NCBI GenBank assembly: GCA_964621905.1
Contig: CAZUNG010000004.1
Location: forward strand, 62,001-126,000
DNA length: 64,000 nucleotides
Direction: 5' to 3'
From: Ruminococcus_G sp964621905
GTDB lineage: Bacteria > Bacillota > Clostridia > Lachnospirales > Lachnospiraceae
The notes beneath the pieces are model-generated. The model saw nothing but the letters and a program-made list of their open reading frames with translations, was not told the origin of the DNA and made no database searches. Positions 31,274-40,109 of this stretch are shown in pieces. The first letter of the stretch is position 1, and each line of letters begins with the position of its first letter. A program made the translations under genes and the position numbers.

Positions 31274-31753
31274 TTAAAATCCTTCCTCTTTACGTCGTCT
31301 GCGCATCTCTTTTCTTTTTAGGCCGCCTTCCCATTCCGCTTTTTCGGACTCCGTCTCGACAATCAGTCCCGGCACTTTTCTCGGGCGGCCCTCTTCATCT
31401 ACTGCCACCAGTACGAGATGAGCGATATTAATTAACTGTCTGGTTCCGTCCAGACTTTCAACATACGTATCCACCCGGATTTCCATTGAAGTACTGCCCA
31501 CATATGCGATTCTTCCAATTAGAACAACCAGGTCCCCCTGAAATGCACCGCGCAGGAACTTCAGATTATCAACAGCTGCTGTGATTACATTTGACTGCGC
31601 GTGACGTATTGCCACCAGTCCGGCTATTTCGTCAATCCATTCCATCAGCCTGCCGCCGAAAAGCCGGCCCGCACCGTTTAGATGCTCCGGCCTTATCTGA
31701 TAAATCACTTCGATTTTAGAATCAGACACTCGTTTCTTTCTTTCTTTTTCCAC
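31274..31753 (-). CDS. Hotdog-fold acyl-CoA thioesterase (YkhA/BfiT-like)
   Basis: 159 residues. NGAGRLFGGRLMEWIDEIAGLVAIRHA near 26-52 is the hotdog helix with the catalytic aspartate and the N-x-x-G-x-x-x-G-G pattern of the acyl-CoA thioesterase II/YciA group, and FLRGAFQGDLVVLIGRIAYVGSTSMEI near 67-93 forms the sheet that binds CoA. The C-terminus is unusually basic (LKRKEMRRRRKEEGF). Such enzymes release fatty acids from CoA in the cytoplasm. It is convergent with no neighbour; the patatin-like gene lies 52 bases further downstream on the same strand. Confidence 0.85.
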   Translation of the reverse strand: MEKERKKRVSDSKIEVIYQIRPEHLNGAGRLFGGRLMEWIDEIAGLVAIRHAQSNVITAAVDNLKFLRGAFQGDLVVLIGRIAYVGSTSMEIRVDTYVESLDGTRQLINIAHLVLVAVDEEGRPRKVPGLIVETESEKAEWEGGLKRKEMRRRRKEEGF

Positions 31754-31788
31754 TTTTCATCTGCTCCTTATGAGTAAAATACGGAATC

Positions 31789-32223
31789 TTAAAAAACTTC
31801 TGTCTCAGCTACACATTTCTCTTTGATCTGACCGACCAGAAACTGCAGTGCATCCACAACGTGGGGGCGAATATCCCCGCCGATGAGCACCTGCATCATG
31901 TCATCTCCCACAGAGAGCTCTCCGCTGTTGAGCCATACACGGATATAGCGGATACCCGGCATTTGGTAAGTCTCCCTCACAGCTGCCGCCGTCTTCTCCT
32001 CATCGCAGGAAAACAAAAGACCCGTGACAGGTTTTGCGTTCTCCTCACCCATACGGACCTTTGCCCTGGATGTCTGACGCACAACCCCGTTGTGAATCAG
32101 ATACATGCCGCAGTAAGGAGCGCTCTCATCAGCCTTTGCCTCCTTCAGCCACAGATCCACAGAAGGCGCCGGCATAACCTGACCGTCAGCGCCTCCGATA
32201 GTTATATTGGTTATATTTTTCAT
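31789..32223 (-). CDS. MoaE-like protein
   Basis: 144 residues from the ATG at 32223 (AAGGAGG). The segment APYCGMYLIHNGVVRQTSRAK and the pattern RYIRVWLNSGELSVGDDMMQVLIGGDIRPHVVDALQFLVGQIKEK recall the body of MoaE, the large subunit of molybdopterin synthase. The C-terminal basic residues that bind substrate in MoaE are not well kept, and no MoaD or other molybdopterin genes are nearby. It could therefore be a relative with another role. The gene is divergent from the SOS-type DNA repair operon, sharing its upstream region. Confidence 0.45.
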   Translation of the reverse strand: MKNITNITIGGADGQVMPAPSVDLWLKEAKADESAPYCGMYLIHNGVVRQTSRAKVRMGEENAKPVTGLLFSCDEEKTAAAVRETYQMPGIRYIRVWLNSGELSVGDDMMQVLIGGDIRPHVVDALQFLVGQIKEKCVAETEVF

Positions 32224-32289
32224 CAAAAACCTCCTTCATCAGCTTATCTTCTTCATCTATTGTACCATCTTTTTCTTATTTTATATACA

Positions 32290-32352
32290 GAACATTTGTT
32301 CTTGCATTTATCTTGACGATATGTTACAATCCAAGAAACAGAACATTTGTTC
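32290..32352 (+). promoter_or_regulatory. Promoter with two LexA (SOS) boxes before the radical SAM/DUF4130 operon
   Basis: GAACATTTGTTC occurs perfectly at 32290-32301 and 32341-32352, matching the Firmicutes LexA palindrome GAAC-N4-GTTC. TTGCAT (32303-32308) and TACAAT (32325-32330) at 16-base spacing form the promoter between them. Repressor at both boxes would block the polymerase on either side, giving tight DNA-damage control. Confidence 0.82.
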
Positions 32353-32371
32353 TTAAAATTGTGGAGGTTAT

Positions 32372-33823
32372 ATGCTTACAGCAGCGCATTCTTTTTCTTT
32401 GCAGGAAAAATTAAATATTTTGGCTGATGCCGCGAAATATGATGTTGCCTGTACATCCAGCGGTTCAGACAGACGGGGAAAGGCAGGATATCTCGGCAAT
32501 TCTTTTGCCGCCGGTATCTGTCACAGCTTTTCGGGAGACGGCCGATGCATTTCTCTTTTGAAAATTTTATACAGCAATGAATGTGTCTATGACTGCCGGT
32601 ACTGCATCAACCGGCGTTCTAATGACCGGCCGAGGGCCACATTTACTCCGGAAGAGGTCTGCCGGCTGACAATGGAATTTTATCGGCGGAACTATATCGA
32701 GGGCCTGTTCCTGAGCTCCGGCGTCTGTAAAAGTCCTGAGTATACCATGGAACGGATTTATGAGACACTGCTTTTACTGCGCCGGACATATCACTTTAAC
32801 GGGTACATCCACGTAAAAGCCATTCCGGCTGCCCCGACACAGCTTTTAACTCAAATTGGATTTCTGGCTGACCGTATGAGCATTAACATGGAGCTGCCGA
32901 CAGAGCAGAGTCTGCACACACTTGCCCCTCACAAATCTTTTCAGAGTATTTTTCATCCCATGAAAGAAATGGCGCAGGGAATTGCCGCCTCACGCCTTGC
33001 CATCGGTAAGACGGCATCCATGGAACGGCACCACGCCAACCGCTATTTGAATGGAAGTATCTTTGGTCAAAAGCAGCTGGAAACCAAACGTGAGTTTGAC
33101 CCAAACTGTGCCCCGTCTGTGTTCATGCGTAAGGGGAAAGACGAAAACTCGGCATTTATACCCGCCGGCCAGAGCACTCAGATGATCATCGGAGCCAGCT
33201 CTGAAAATGACTATCAGCTTCTGCAGACTTCACAGAATCTTTATCAGCGGTTTGACCTGAAACGTGTTTTTTACTCAGCGTATATCCCTGTCAATGAGGA
33301 CAGTCTTCTTCCCCCTCCTGACACCGCCGTTCCCCTTTTGCGGGAGCACCGTCTTTATCAGGCGGACTGGCTCCTTCGCTTTTACGGTTTCCATGCAGAG
33401 GAGCTGCTGAGTCCGGAACGCCCCAACTTCAACCCGCAGCTGGACCCCAAATGCGAGTGGGCGCTTCGCCATCTGGAACACTTTCCGGTGGAAGTCAACA
33501 CTGCCGCATATGAGACTCTGCTTCGCATTCCGGGCATCGGCAATAAATCTGCCATGCGGATTGTCAACGCTCGCCGGTACGGAAATCTGGATTTCTCTCA
33601 TTTGAAAAAGATCGGTGTTGTCCTCAAGCGTGCGCAGTACTTTATCACCTGCGGCGGGAGTATGATGTACCGCATACCGATTGAGGAAAACTTTATCACC
33701 CGGCAGCTTACCGGCATGGAGCAAAAAGCAAACTGGGAACTGGCTCATCCGCCTGCTTACCGGCAAATGTCACTTTTTGACGATATGAATCTCTCATATC
33801 CCCAGACTGTGGAGGGAATATGA
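32372..33823 (+). CDS. Putative DNA modification/repair radical SAM protein
   Basis: 483 residues. The radical SAM cluster CVYDCRYCINRR (C-x3-C-x2-C) lies near residue 70-81, followed by SSGVCKSPEYTMERIYE and the usual TIM-barrel. Near the C-terminus, LLRIPGIGNKSAMRIVNARR (about 388-407) is a helix-hairpin-helix DNA-binding motif, which separates this family from ordinary radical SAM enzymes. The family is always paired with a DUF4130 protein, as here (start of the next gene overlaps the stop by 4 bases). The reaction is unknown; DNA repair is proposed from the pairing and HhH motif, and the LexA boxes upstream support it. Start ATG at 32372 follows GGAGG. Confidence 0.88.
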   Translation: MLTAAHSFSLQEKLNILADAAKYDVACTSSGSDRRGKAGYLGNSFAAGICHSFSGDGRCISLLKILYSNECVYDCRYCINRRSNDRPRATFTPEEVCRLTMEFYRRNYIEGLFLSSGVCKSPEYTMERIYETLLLLRRTYHFNGYIHVKAIPAAPTQLLTQIGFLADRMSINMELPTEQSLHTLAPHKSFQSIFHPMKEMAQGIAASRLAIGKTASMERHHANRYLNGSIFGQKQLETKREFDPNCAPSVFMRKGKDENSAFIPAGQSTQMIIGASSENDYQLLQTSQNLYQRFDLKRVFYSAYIPVNEDSLLPPPDTAVPLLREHRLYQADWLLRFYGFHAEELLSPERPNFNPQLDPKCEWALRHLEHFPVEVNTAAYETLLRIPGIGNKSAMRIVNARRYGNLDFSHLKKIGVVLKRAQYFITCGGSMMYRIPIEENFITRQLTGMEQKANWELAHPPAYRQMSLFDDMNLSYPQTVEGI

Positions 33824-34578
33824 TGACTGTATTTACATGTGCTGATGATTTCAGCTCAATGATGACCTGCATCTATGATGCCTGGGCCAGCGGACTCGGG
33901 CACCGCAATATCCGCCTGATGACAGAACCACTCTATGAGACGGAACTCTTTTTGAACTACCGTCATGTGGATGCAGATGAAGAAAAGACCAGAAAAGTGA
34001 TCCGGTCTATTCAATGTAAAATATCATATGAAGTTTTCAGAATGGTTTTCCGGTCCAGTCTCTCACTGATGGAGAACAAACTGGACTGTATTTACCGTTT
34101 TTTACTGCTCGGCTTTCACTATGGCTCCTCCGTCACCGGACGACTGCAGGAACCTGCTGTCGCCCGGCTGTTTGCGATCGAGCGCAAAGTCTTAAATGAA
34201 GCACATTTGTTTCGGGAATTTCTCCGGTTTTCCAGTGTCAAAAATGGCACTCTGGTCGGTCATATCGAGCCAAAATGCAATGTTCTTCCCCTGCTTGCAG
34301 AGAATTTTTCTGACCGCATGCCTTCAGAAAACTGGATGATCATCGATGACACCAGAAAAAGCGCTGTTATTCACCCCGCTGACTGCCTTTACTATATGAC
34401 ACAGCTGACCCCGGAAGAGTTTCAGACACTGCGCCTTACAGAGATCCAGGATGAATACAGCGCACTCTGGACTTCTTTTTTCCAGGCAATCTCCATTGCT
34501 CCCCGGGAGAACAAACGCTGTCAGCGGAATATGATGCCCCTCTGGTACCGGAAACATATGACGGAATTCATGACATGA
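33820..34578 (+). CDS. DUF4130 protein, putative DNA repair partner
   Basis: 252 residues. The layout MTVFTCADDFSSMMTCIYDAW, then the central YRFLLLGFHYGSSV and the C-terminal SENWMIIDDTRKSAVIHPAD and LWTSFFQAISIAPRENKRCQRNMMPLWYRKHMTEF matches the DUF4130 family known to sit beside the radical SAM protein and related to uracil-DNA glycosylases of the SAM-dependent kind (relationship recalled, not tested). It probably recognises or excises a damaged base that the partner prepares. The ATG at 33820 overlaps the previous stop (ATGA). The operon ends here, 6 bases from the convergent deoR-type gene, so the two transcripts meet tail to tail. Confidence 0.82.
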   Translation: MMTVFTCADDFSSMMTCIYDAWASGLGHRNIRLMTEPLYETELFLNYRHVDADEEKTRKVIRSIQCKISYEVFRMVFRSSLSLMENKLDCIYRFLLLGFHYGSSVTGRLQEPAVARLFAIERKVLNEAHLFREFLRFSSVKNGTLVGHIEPKCNVLPLLAENFSDRMPSENWMIIDDTRKSAVIHPADCLYYMTQLTPEEFQTLRLTEIQDEYSALWTSFFQAISIAPRENKRCQRNMMPLWYRKHMTEFMT

Positions 34579-34583
34579 TGCGG

Positions 34584-35333
34584 TTATGATGACACCTGAA
34601 TGATATTTCCGCATGACAGATACGGCTCTTCTTTTACCATCGTCGTAATAATCGTGGCATCCTCAAATGCTGCAAAGCGCACCGGGGATATCCTGGCAAT
34701 CTTGGAACTGTCACATAATACGTAGCGCTCCCTGCACTGCTTCATGGCATATTCTTTAACCTTTGCCTCCCTCAGCCCCGGTGTTGTAAAGCCTGCCTCG
34801 GCATCTGCACCGTTCGTTCCGAAAAAACCTATGGTAAAATTATATTTTTTAAGACTTTCCAATGCTTCTTCTCCGACAATTGCCTCAGTCACCGATTTGA
34901 ATTCTCCGCCCGGCAGATACACGTGAAATCCCTTGGAAGCCAGCTTTCTCGCATGCATCACAGCATTTGTCACAAAGACAGCATGATTAGGCACCAGGTA
35001 ATCGATCATCTGTCCGGTCGTTGTCCCCGAATCCAGATAGACCAGATCGTTTGCCTGTACCAGTGCCGCTGCGTACCGTGCAATCAGGCCCTTTTCTTCC
35101 CGGTTGATATCTTCACGAATTTCCACAAAAGAATCTGTATGGATTCCGCTGTTGCGGATCGCGATCGCACCGCCATGAACCTTTGTCAGAAGCCCCCTTT
35201 TATCAAGTACGGTCAAATCCCGGCGAATTGTCGATTCCGATGTGTTGAGAATTTCTATCAATTCCTGAACCTGTATACTCCCACGTTCTTCCACCAGCCT
35301 TACAATCTCTTCCATTCTGTCTTCAATCAGCAT
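34584..35333 (-). CDS. DeoR-family regulator (FruR-like)
   Basis: 249 residues. The N-terminal winged HTH is clear: RMEEIVRLVEERGSIQVQELIEILNTSESTIRRDLTVLDKRGLLTKVHGGA (about 6-56), the DeoR signature. The C-terminal sugar-phosphate-sensing domain has DLVYLDSGTTTGQMIDYL and GFFGTNGADAEAGFTTP. In many Firmicutes such a protein represses the fructose operon and responds to fructose 1-phosphate. Here it follows fruK by 11 bases, so it is likely to control that operon itself. No fruA permease gene is present next to the pair. Confidence 0.85.
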   Translation of the reverse strand: MLIEDRMEEIVRLVEERGSIQVQELIEILNTSESTIRRDLTVLDKRGLLTKVHGGAIAIRNSGIHTDSFVEIREDINREEKGLIARYAAALVQANDLVYLDSGTTTGQMIDYLVPNHAVFVTNAVMHARKLASKGFHVYLPGGEFKSVTEAIVGEEALESLKKYNFTIGFFGTNGADAEAGFTTPGLREAKVKEYAMKQCRERYVLCDSSKIARISPVRFAAFEDATIITTMVKEEPYLSCGNIIQVSS

Positions 35334-35344
35334 AGTTATTCTCC

Positions 35345-36268
35345 TTACTCAAGTGTCTTGTTTATCCCGGCCAGCAGCTCTTCCATCTCTTCTCTGGTCG
35401 CCAGTTCTTCTGAAAATGCACTGGCGCTGCCCGCAGCAATCCCCATTTCCAGTGCACGCCTGTAATCGCCGTCCAAAAAGTAACTTGCCAGAAATCCCGC
35501 AACCATGGAGTCACCCGCTCCCACCGAATTTACCACCTTTCCTCTGGGCGCCGGACAGACGATGACTTCTTTTGTCTCGGTGACCAGAATCGCTCCTTCT
35601 TCAGCCATTGACACCAACACATTTCTGGCACCCTGATTTTGAAGCGTTTTCGCACATCGCACGATATCATCCGGACATTGAAGCTCTTTCCGGAAAATTT
35701 CTGACAGTTCATAATGATTTGGTTTGATTAAAAATGGATGATATTCCAGCACATTTACCAGAAGATTTTTCGTTGCATCGACGATGACCAGCACATTCTT
35801 TTCAGACATTCTTTTGGTGATATCTCGATAGATCGTATCAGGCACCGAGCCCGGGATACTCCCCGCCAATACCAGCACGTCCCCCTCTGTCAGCATTTCC
35901 AGTCTTGCCCAGAGTCTTTCTATGGCATCCCTGTCGATCGGGGGGCCCTGGCCATTGATTTCGCTTTCAACACAGGAACGAAGTTTCATATTAATCCGTG
36001 ACCAGCCATGTCTGACAGATATCAGTTCTTCTTTACATCCCGTTTCTCTGATCCTTTTACGAATTTCCTCACCGGTAAATCCGGCGATAAATCCGAGCAC
36101 CGTGCTGGAAACCCCCAGATGGTTCAGCACGATTGACACATTGATGCCCTTGCCTCCCGGAAGGATCCGCTCATTTTCTGTCCGGTTCATACCACCGATC
36201 GTAAAGTTTTTCACAGATACAATATAGTCCAGAGACGGATTGCACGTTAACGTATAGATCAATCCCAC
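35345..36268 (-). CDS. fruK: 1-phosphofructokinase (PfkB family)
   Basis: 307 residues. YTLTCNPSLDYIVSV at the start and GGKGINVSIVLNHLG near 39-53 are the PfkB sugar-binding part; NSVGAGDSMVAGFLASY near 250-266 is the GAGDS loop with the catalytic aspartate and anion hole. LVLAGSIPGSVPD near 137-149 is the standard FruK/LacC segment. The enzyme phosphorylates fructose 1-phosphate to fructose 1,6-bisphosphate; tagatose-6-phosphate kinase is the close alternative. A DeoR regulator follows in the same unit. Start ATG at 36268 has GGGGGTG upstream. Confidence 0.85.
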   Translation of the reverse strand: MGLIYTLTCNPSLDYIVSVKNFTIGGMNRTENERILPGGKGINVSIVLNHLGVSSTVLGFIAGFTGEEIRKRIRETGCKEELISVRHGWSRINMKLRSCVESEINGQGPPIDRDAIERLWARLEMLTEGDVLVLAGSIPGSVPDTIYRDITKRMSEKNVLVIVDATKNLLVNVLEYHPFLIKPNHYELSEIFRKELQCPDDIVRCAKTLQNQGARNVLVSMAEEGAILVTETKEVIVCPAPRGKVVNSVGAGDSMVAGFLASYFLDGDYRRALEMGIAAGSASAFSEELATREEMEELLAGINKTLE

Positions 36269-36478
36269 ACCCCCTTTCTCGTATCACTCCAGATTTTTCT
36301 TCTTTTCCTATCATAATTTCTTTTTCAGTCACTGTCAATCATAATCCGTCACTTTCATTTTCTCACTGCCTATTTTATTGGCTTCTTTCAACGATAAAAC
36401 AGCCCGCAGGATACCTCCCGCAGACCGCTTATATTTTGCAACTATCCTTCACTGTACACAGATTCCGCGCAGTTCAAA

Positions 36479-37645
36479 TCACAATATTTTACTCTCCTTC
36501 ACTCTCTGCACGGCCTGCCTGATTTTCTCTTCGCCCTGAACAAGCGCAATCCTGACAAATCCTTCACCGGAAGGTCCAAACGCACTTCCCGGAGTAACCA
36601 TAACACCGGCTTTTTCCAGCAATGTCTCCACAAACTCAAGAGAAGACGCAAAATTAGGGGGAATCTGTGCCCAGACAAACATTGTTGCCGGACTTTTCTC
36701 CATCTTCCATCCAATCGATGAAAATCCATCACACAGAAGATCTCTGCGGTTTTTATACGCTTCCCTGGTCATCCTGACACACTTCTGGTCTCCCAGTATC
36801 GCAGCGACTGCTGCTTTCTGCACCGGCAGAAACATTCCATAATCCATATTGGATTTCAATCTCGTCAGCTGGCCCACCACCTGTGCATTCCCGACACAGA
36901 AACCGATGCGGGCCCCTGCCAGTCCGTATGTTTTGGACAGCGAATTAAATTCCACACCTACTTCTTTTGCGCCCGGATAGGACAAAAAGCTCTTTCCCTG
37001 TGCATCATGATCAAATATCAGTTCGCTGTAAGCATTGTCATGCAATATGATAATGTCATATTTTCTGGCAAATGCGATCAGCTTCTCATAAAAAGAATCC
37101 GGCGCCACCGCTGCAGTCGGATTATTTGGGTATGACACAACCATCAGTTTCGCTGCCCTGGCCGTCTCCTGATCAATACTGGCAAAGTCAATCAGATAAT
37201 CATGTTCCTTTTTCAGCGGCATGTAAGAAAGCCTGGCCCCGGCAATCCTCGGTCCATCACCAAAAATCGGATAGCAGGGATCCTGAACGAGTACGATGTC
37301 CCCCGGATCCACAATGGAAAGACTGATATGTGCCAGACCTTCCTGAGAACCCAGAAGCGAGACGATCTCTGACTGCGGGTCCAGTTTCACCTGATATCTC
37401 CTCTGATACCACTGTGCAACAGCCCTGTGCAGCTCGTCAAGGTCTTTAATCGCATAGACATAATTTCGCTCGTCCTTCGCTGCTTCCGCCAGAGCATCTA
37501 TGATATGGGGCGCAGGAGGAATATTCGGGGTGCCAATACTGAGATCAATCACCGTTTCTCCCCTGCTCTCTTTTTCTTCCTTCTTTTTCGCCAATGTCGT
37601 AAAGATGCTCTCCCCAAATAACTCCATTCGCTCTGAGAACTGCAT
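36479..37645 (-). CDS. PLP-dependent aminotransferase, class I/II
   Basis: 388 residues from the ATG at 37645 (GAGGAG at 8 bases); an ATG at 37651 overlaps the DUF5662 stop. DLSIGTPNIPPAPHIIDAL at the start, SYPNNPTAAVA near 173, DNAYSELIF near 205 and the PLP lysine in SLSKTYGLAGARIG near 235-248 are the class I landmarks. The sequence recalls LL-diaminopimelate or alanine-type aminotransferases of the Clostridia. Whether it makes LL-DAP (dapL) or another amino acid is not visible; no lysine genes are adjacent. It is translated with the DUF5662 gene upstream. Confidence 0.85.
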   Translation of the reverse strand: MQFSERMELFGESIFTTLAKKKEEKESRGETVIDLSIGTPNIPPAPHIIDALAEAAKDERNYVYAIKDLDELHRAVAQWYQRRYQVKLDPQSEIVSLLGSQEGLAHISLSIVDPGDIVLVQDPCYPIFGDGPRIAGARLSYMPLKKEHDYLIDFASIDQETARAAKLMVVSYPNNPTAAVAPDSFYEKLIAFARKYDIIILHDNAYSELIFDHDAQGKSFLSYPGAKEVGVEFNSLSKTYGLAGARIGFCVGNAQVVGQLTRLKSNMDYGMFLPVQKAAVAAILGDQKCVRMTREAYKNRRDLLCDGFSSIGWKMEKSPATMFVWAQIPPNFASSLEFVETLLEKAGVMVTPGSAFGPSGEGFVRIALVQGEEKIRQAVQRVKESKIL

Positions 37646-37647
37646 GT

Positions 37648-38187
37648 TCATCTCTCCTCTTTCAAAAATCTGTATTTTATATAGTGGAGGGTTTTTCTCT
37701 CCCCTTTTTCTGCCAGCATTCGCAGCAGAAACTCCATCTGTTTTTTTGTCTCACTGTGCACAAACCAGAGACGCTTTTTACTCCTGATATAATAGTTCAG
37801 CGGTGCTTTATCCGTATAGGAATCTCCGGCATACGTCTTACACGCACTGATACGGTCCATGATCATCTCCGCTACGTATTTTCGCGGCATCTGCATACCC
37901 GTAATCACCGTGTCGCAGTCCACGCCATAGTCCACCCAGTATTCATAGTGATGTTTGTTGCGGCCTTTATGATGCATCCAGGAGGTAGACAATCCAAGTG
38001 CCTCCCTCTCAGCATTATTAGGGCTTCTGTTTCCCTGATAATAGCGGCAGCCCACTCTGAATTCGGTCCATGAATATTTCGACAGGTCATGAAAAAGCCC
38101 CTGTTTATAAAGACCGATGCGAAAACAATATCTCATGACCAGCAATTTATGTTTCGTGATTGTTTTAAAATGCTTCCAGATATACAT
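37648..38187 (-). CDS. DUF5662 family protein
   Basis: 179 residues. WKHFKTITKHKLLVMRYC, then GLYKQGLFHDLSKYSWTEF and WMHHKGRNKHHYEYWVDY give a histidine/aspartate-rich pattern (HDxxK ... HH ... HH) that looks like a metal-dependent HD-type phosphohydrolase core. The family is common in gut Firmicutes and has no known function. It is coupled by overlap to the aminotransferase downstream and follows the GH13-like gene with an 17-base gap, so the three may share a transcript. Confidence 0.65.
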   Translation of the reverse strand: MYIWKHFKTITKHKLLVMRYCFRIGLYKQGLFHDLSKYSWTEFRVGCRYYQGNRSPNNAEREALGLSTSWMHHKGRNKHHYEYWVDYGVDCDTVITGMQMPRKYVAEMIMDRISACKTYAGDSYTDKAPLNYYIRSKKRLWFVHSETKKQMEFLLRMLAEKGERKTLHYIKYRFLKEER

Positions 38188-38204
38188 ATTACGACATCCT
38201 TATT

Positions 38205-40082
38205 CTATTTTCCCAGTAATACAACAATTGTCCGCGGAGATACCACGAAACCTTTTTCCTCGTCCGGTTCAACCTCCACCTTATCATGGCAGAATCCTTC
38301 TCTCTTCTTATCAGCCGTGTCAACAGCCAGATACCACTTTTTATGCTCCGGCAGGTGCGGCAATGCAAAAGTATAAGGATTCCAGTGCATATTGCATGCA
38401 ATGTAGATAAAACTGTCCGGTTTTCCCTCCTGATCCGCTGCGTATTCGCCGCAGTACAAAATACCGATGCTTCTGCTCTGTGGCTCCATTTCAGAAAACC
38501 ATGCCCTGCTGCTGTGGTAAGAAACTTCAGGAAAACCAAGTGACAGGTAATCCGTATCCCGCGGTTCCCGTTCCATATGAAGAACCGGATGGTGCTTTCG
38601 AAACGCAATGGCTTCTTTTACAAAGGTCCACATCTCTTCACAGCGTTTGTTTCTTCCCCAGTCCAGCCATCCGATGGGATTGTCCTGACAGTAGGCGTTG
38701 TTATTCCCTTCCTGTGAATTGCACCTTTCGTCGCCTGCATAGATCATCGGCGTACCCTGGCTCAGCATGAGCAAGAGTACCGCATTTTTCATCTGCCTTT
38801 TTCTCAATTCCATCACATTCAGCTTGCGCGTCGGTCCCTCAACACCGCAGTTCCAGCTGAAATTATAAACACTGCCGTCCCGGTTTTCCTCACCGTTCTC
38901 CTCATTGTGCTTTTCATTGTACGCAACCGTATCCGCGAGCGTAAACCCATCCTGACATGCCATATAATTAATGATACCGCATGCAGCGGGATTGCGCCGG
39001 TTACTGCAGATATAGCGCATGACCTGGTTTTCGTCCCCTTTCAGAAAGCAGCGTGCACTGATCATAAATTCCGAATTGTATTCAGCCAGATTACGGATTT
39101 TCGGAGCTTTGCCGCGGCAGATATCGTCGATGGGAAATCCCTGATATAAAATCTTCGTATGCCTTAGCAAATCATCCTTTGCAATGATCTCAATCGGGAT
39201 ATGATCACCGACCAGATGAAATCCGTCAATGTGATAAAACAATTTCCAGTAGCGCAGAATCTCTATCATCATGAGCGGATTGGTCTTCTCCGAAAAATAG
39301 AATTCCATCAGACATTCCATACCGGCTTTGTGAAATTCATCCACACAGTGTTGAAATTCCGCAATGCAGTCTCCGCCTGAACAAAAAGCAGCTTTGGGTG
39401 TAAAATAGTATCCTTCCGTATATCCCCAGTAATTGACACGCGCTGCCGGCGCCTGAACTGCCGCAGTACCATTTTCCGATGCCACCGTTTCCCTTATCTC
39501 CCGGTTCTCTATAAAATCGTACGCCGGCATCAATTCCACCGATGTCACTCCCAGGTCTTTCAGATAGGGGATCTTCTCTGTGAGTCCCTGAAATGTCCCC
39601 TTACTTACCGTACGGGAATTCCGCTGAGATGTAAACCCGCGCACATGAAGTTTATACAGAATCATATCTGGATATGGTATAAAAACTCCCGGTATCTCCG
39701 AAGGACGCCTCTTTGACAGCATCCCCCTGACACTGTGACGCTGTTCTTCCGGCAGTCTGTTTCCAAACTCATACCGCCCGGTCACCGCTTTTGCACACGG
39801 ATCAGTTATGATCTTTCCGTCAATCCTGTAATTGTATTCTATGTCATCTGCACCCAAATGTTTTATCCAGACAGCAGCTATTCCACCTGTACGAAATTCT
39901 TCAGTCAGCAAAATCTCTTTCCAGATCTCGCTGCTTCCTTTGGGATACAAAAGGAGACTGGCCGCTTGGCAGTCATCCACGGCAACTGAGAAATTATATC
40001 CGTCATTGAATTGCTGTGCACCCATCAACTGCGGCAATCCTTTTTGTATCTCAAACCTCTTTACCTCCGCTGCTTTTGCCAA
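38205..40082 (-). CDS. Glycogen-debranching/isoamylase-like GH13 protein lacking catalytic residues
   Basis: 625 residues, starting at TTG 40082 (AAGGCGG 8 bases before). Residues about 10-110 form a CBM48-like beta domain; the rest follows isoamylase/GlgX closely (LHVRGFTSQ, NYWGYTEGYYFTPKAAF, NEENGEENRDGS, GTPMIYAGDE, NAYCQDNPIGWLDW). The GH13 active site is, however, gone: region I DVVYNH is EFYFSEK (about 260-266), the nucleophile aspartate of GFRFD is Val291 (GFHLV) with the preceding arginine now His289, the acid/base glutamate is Gln314 and the region IV histidine is Gln377, with only Asp378 kept. It should therefore bind alpha-glucan or regulate without hydrolysing it. Such changes at all four regions are unlikely to be sequencing errors as the frame is otherwise intact. 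Confidence 0.85.
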   Translation of the reverse strand: MAKAAEVKRFEIQKGLPQLMGAQQFNDGYNFSVAVDDCQAASLLLYPKGSSEIWKEILLTEEFRTGGIAAVWIKHLGADDIEYNYRIDGKIITDPCAKAVTGRYEFGNRLPEEQRHSVRGMLSKRRPSEIPGVFIPYPDMILYKLHVRGFTSQRNSRTVSKGTFQGLTEKIPYLKDLGVTSVELMPAYDFIENREIRETVASENGTAAVQAPAARVNYWGYTEGYYFTPKAAFCSGGDCIAEFQHCVDEFHKAGMECLMEFYFSEKTNPLMMIEILRYWKLFYHIDGFHLVGDHIPIEIIAKDDLLRHTKILYQGFPIDDICRGKAPKIRNLAEYNSEFMISARCFLKGDENQVMRYICSNRRNPAACGIINYMACQDGFTLADTVAYNEKHNEENGEENRDGSVYNFSWNCGVEGPTRKLNVMELRKRQMKNAVLLLMLSQGTPMIYAGDERCNSQEGNNNAYCQDNPIGWLDWGRNKRCEEMWTFVKEAIAFRKHHPVLHMEREPRDTDYLSLGFPEVSYHSSRAWFSEMEPQSRSIGILYCGEYAADQEGKPDSFIYIACNMHWNPYTFALPHLPEHKKWYLAVDTADKKREGFCHDKVEVEPDEEKGFVVSPRTIVVLLGK

Positions 40083-40109
40083 ATCATTTTCCGCCTTTCT
40101 GTAGGTTCT

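Noticed and set aside
36380..36478. Terminator between fruK and the aminotransferase around 36400-36440
   Set aside because: The CCCGCAG units are direct, not inverted, and the remaining stem is only a few bases.
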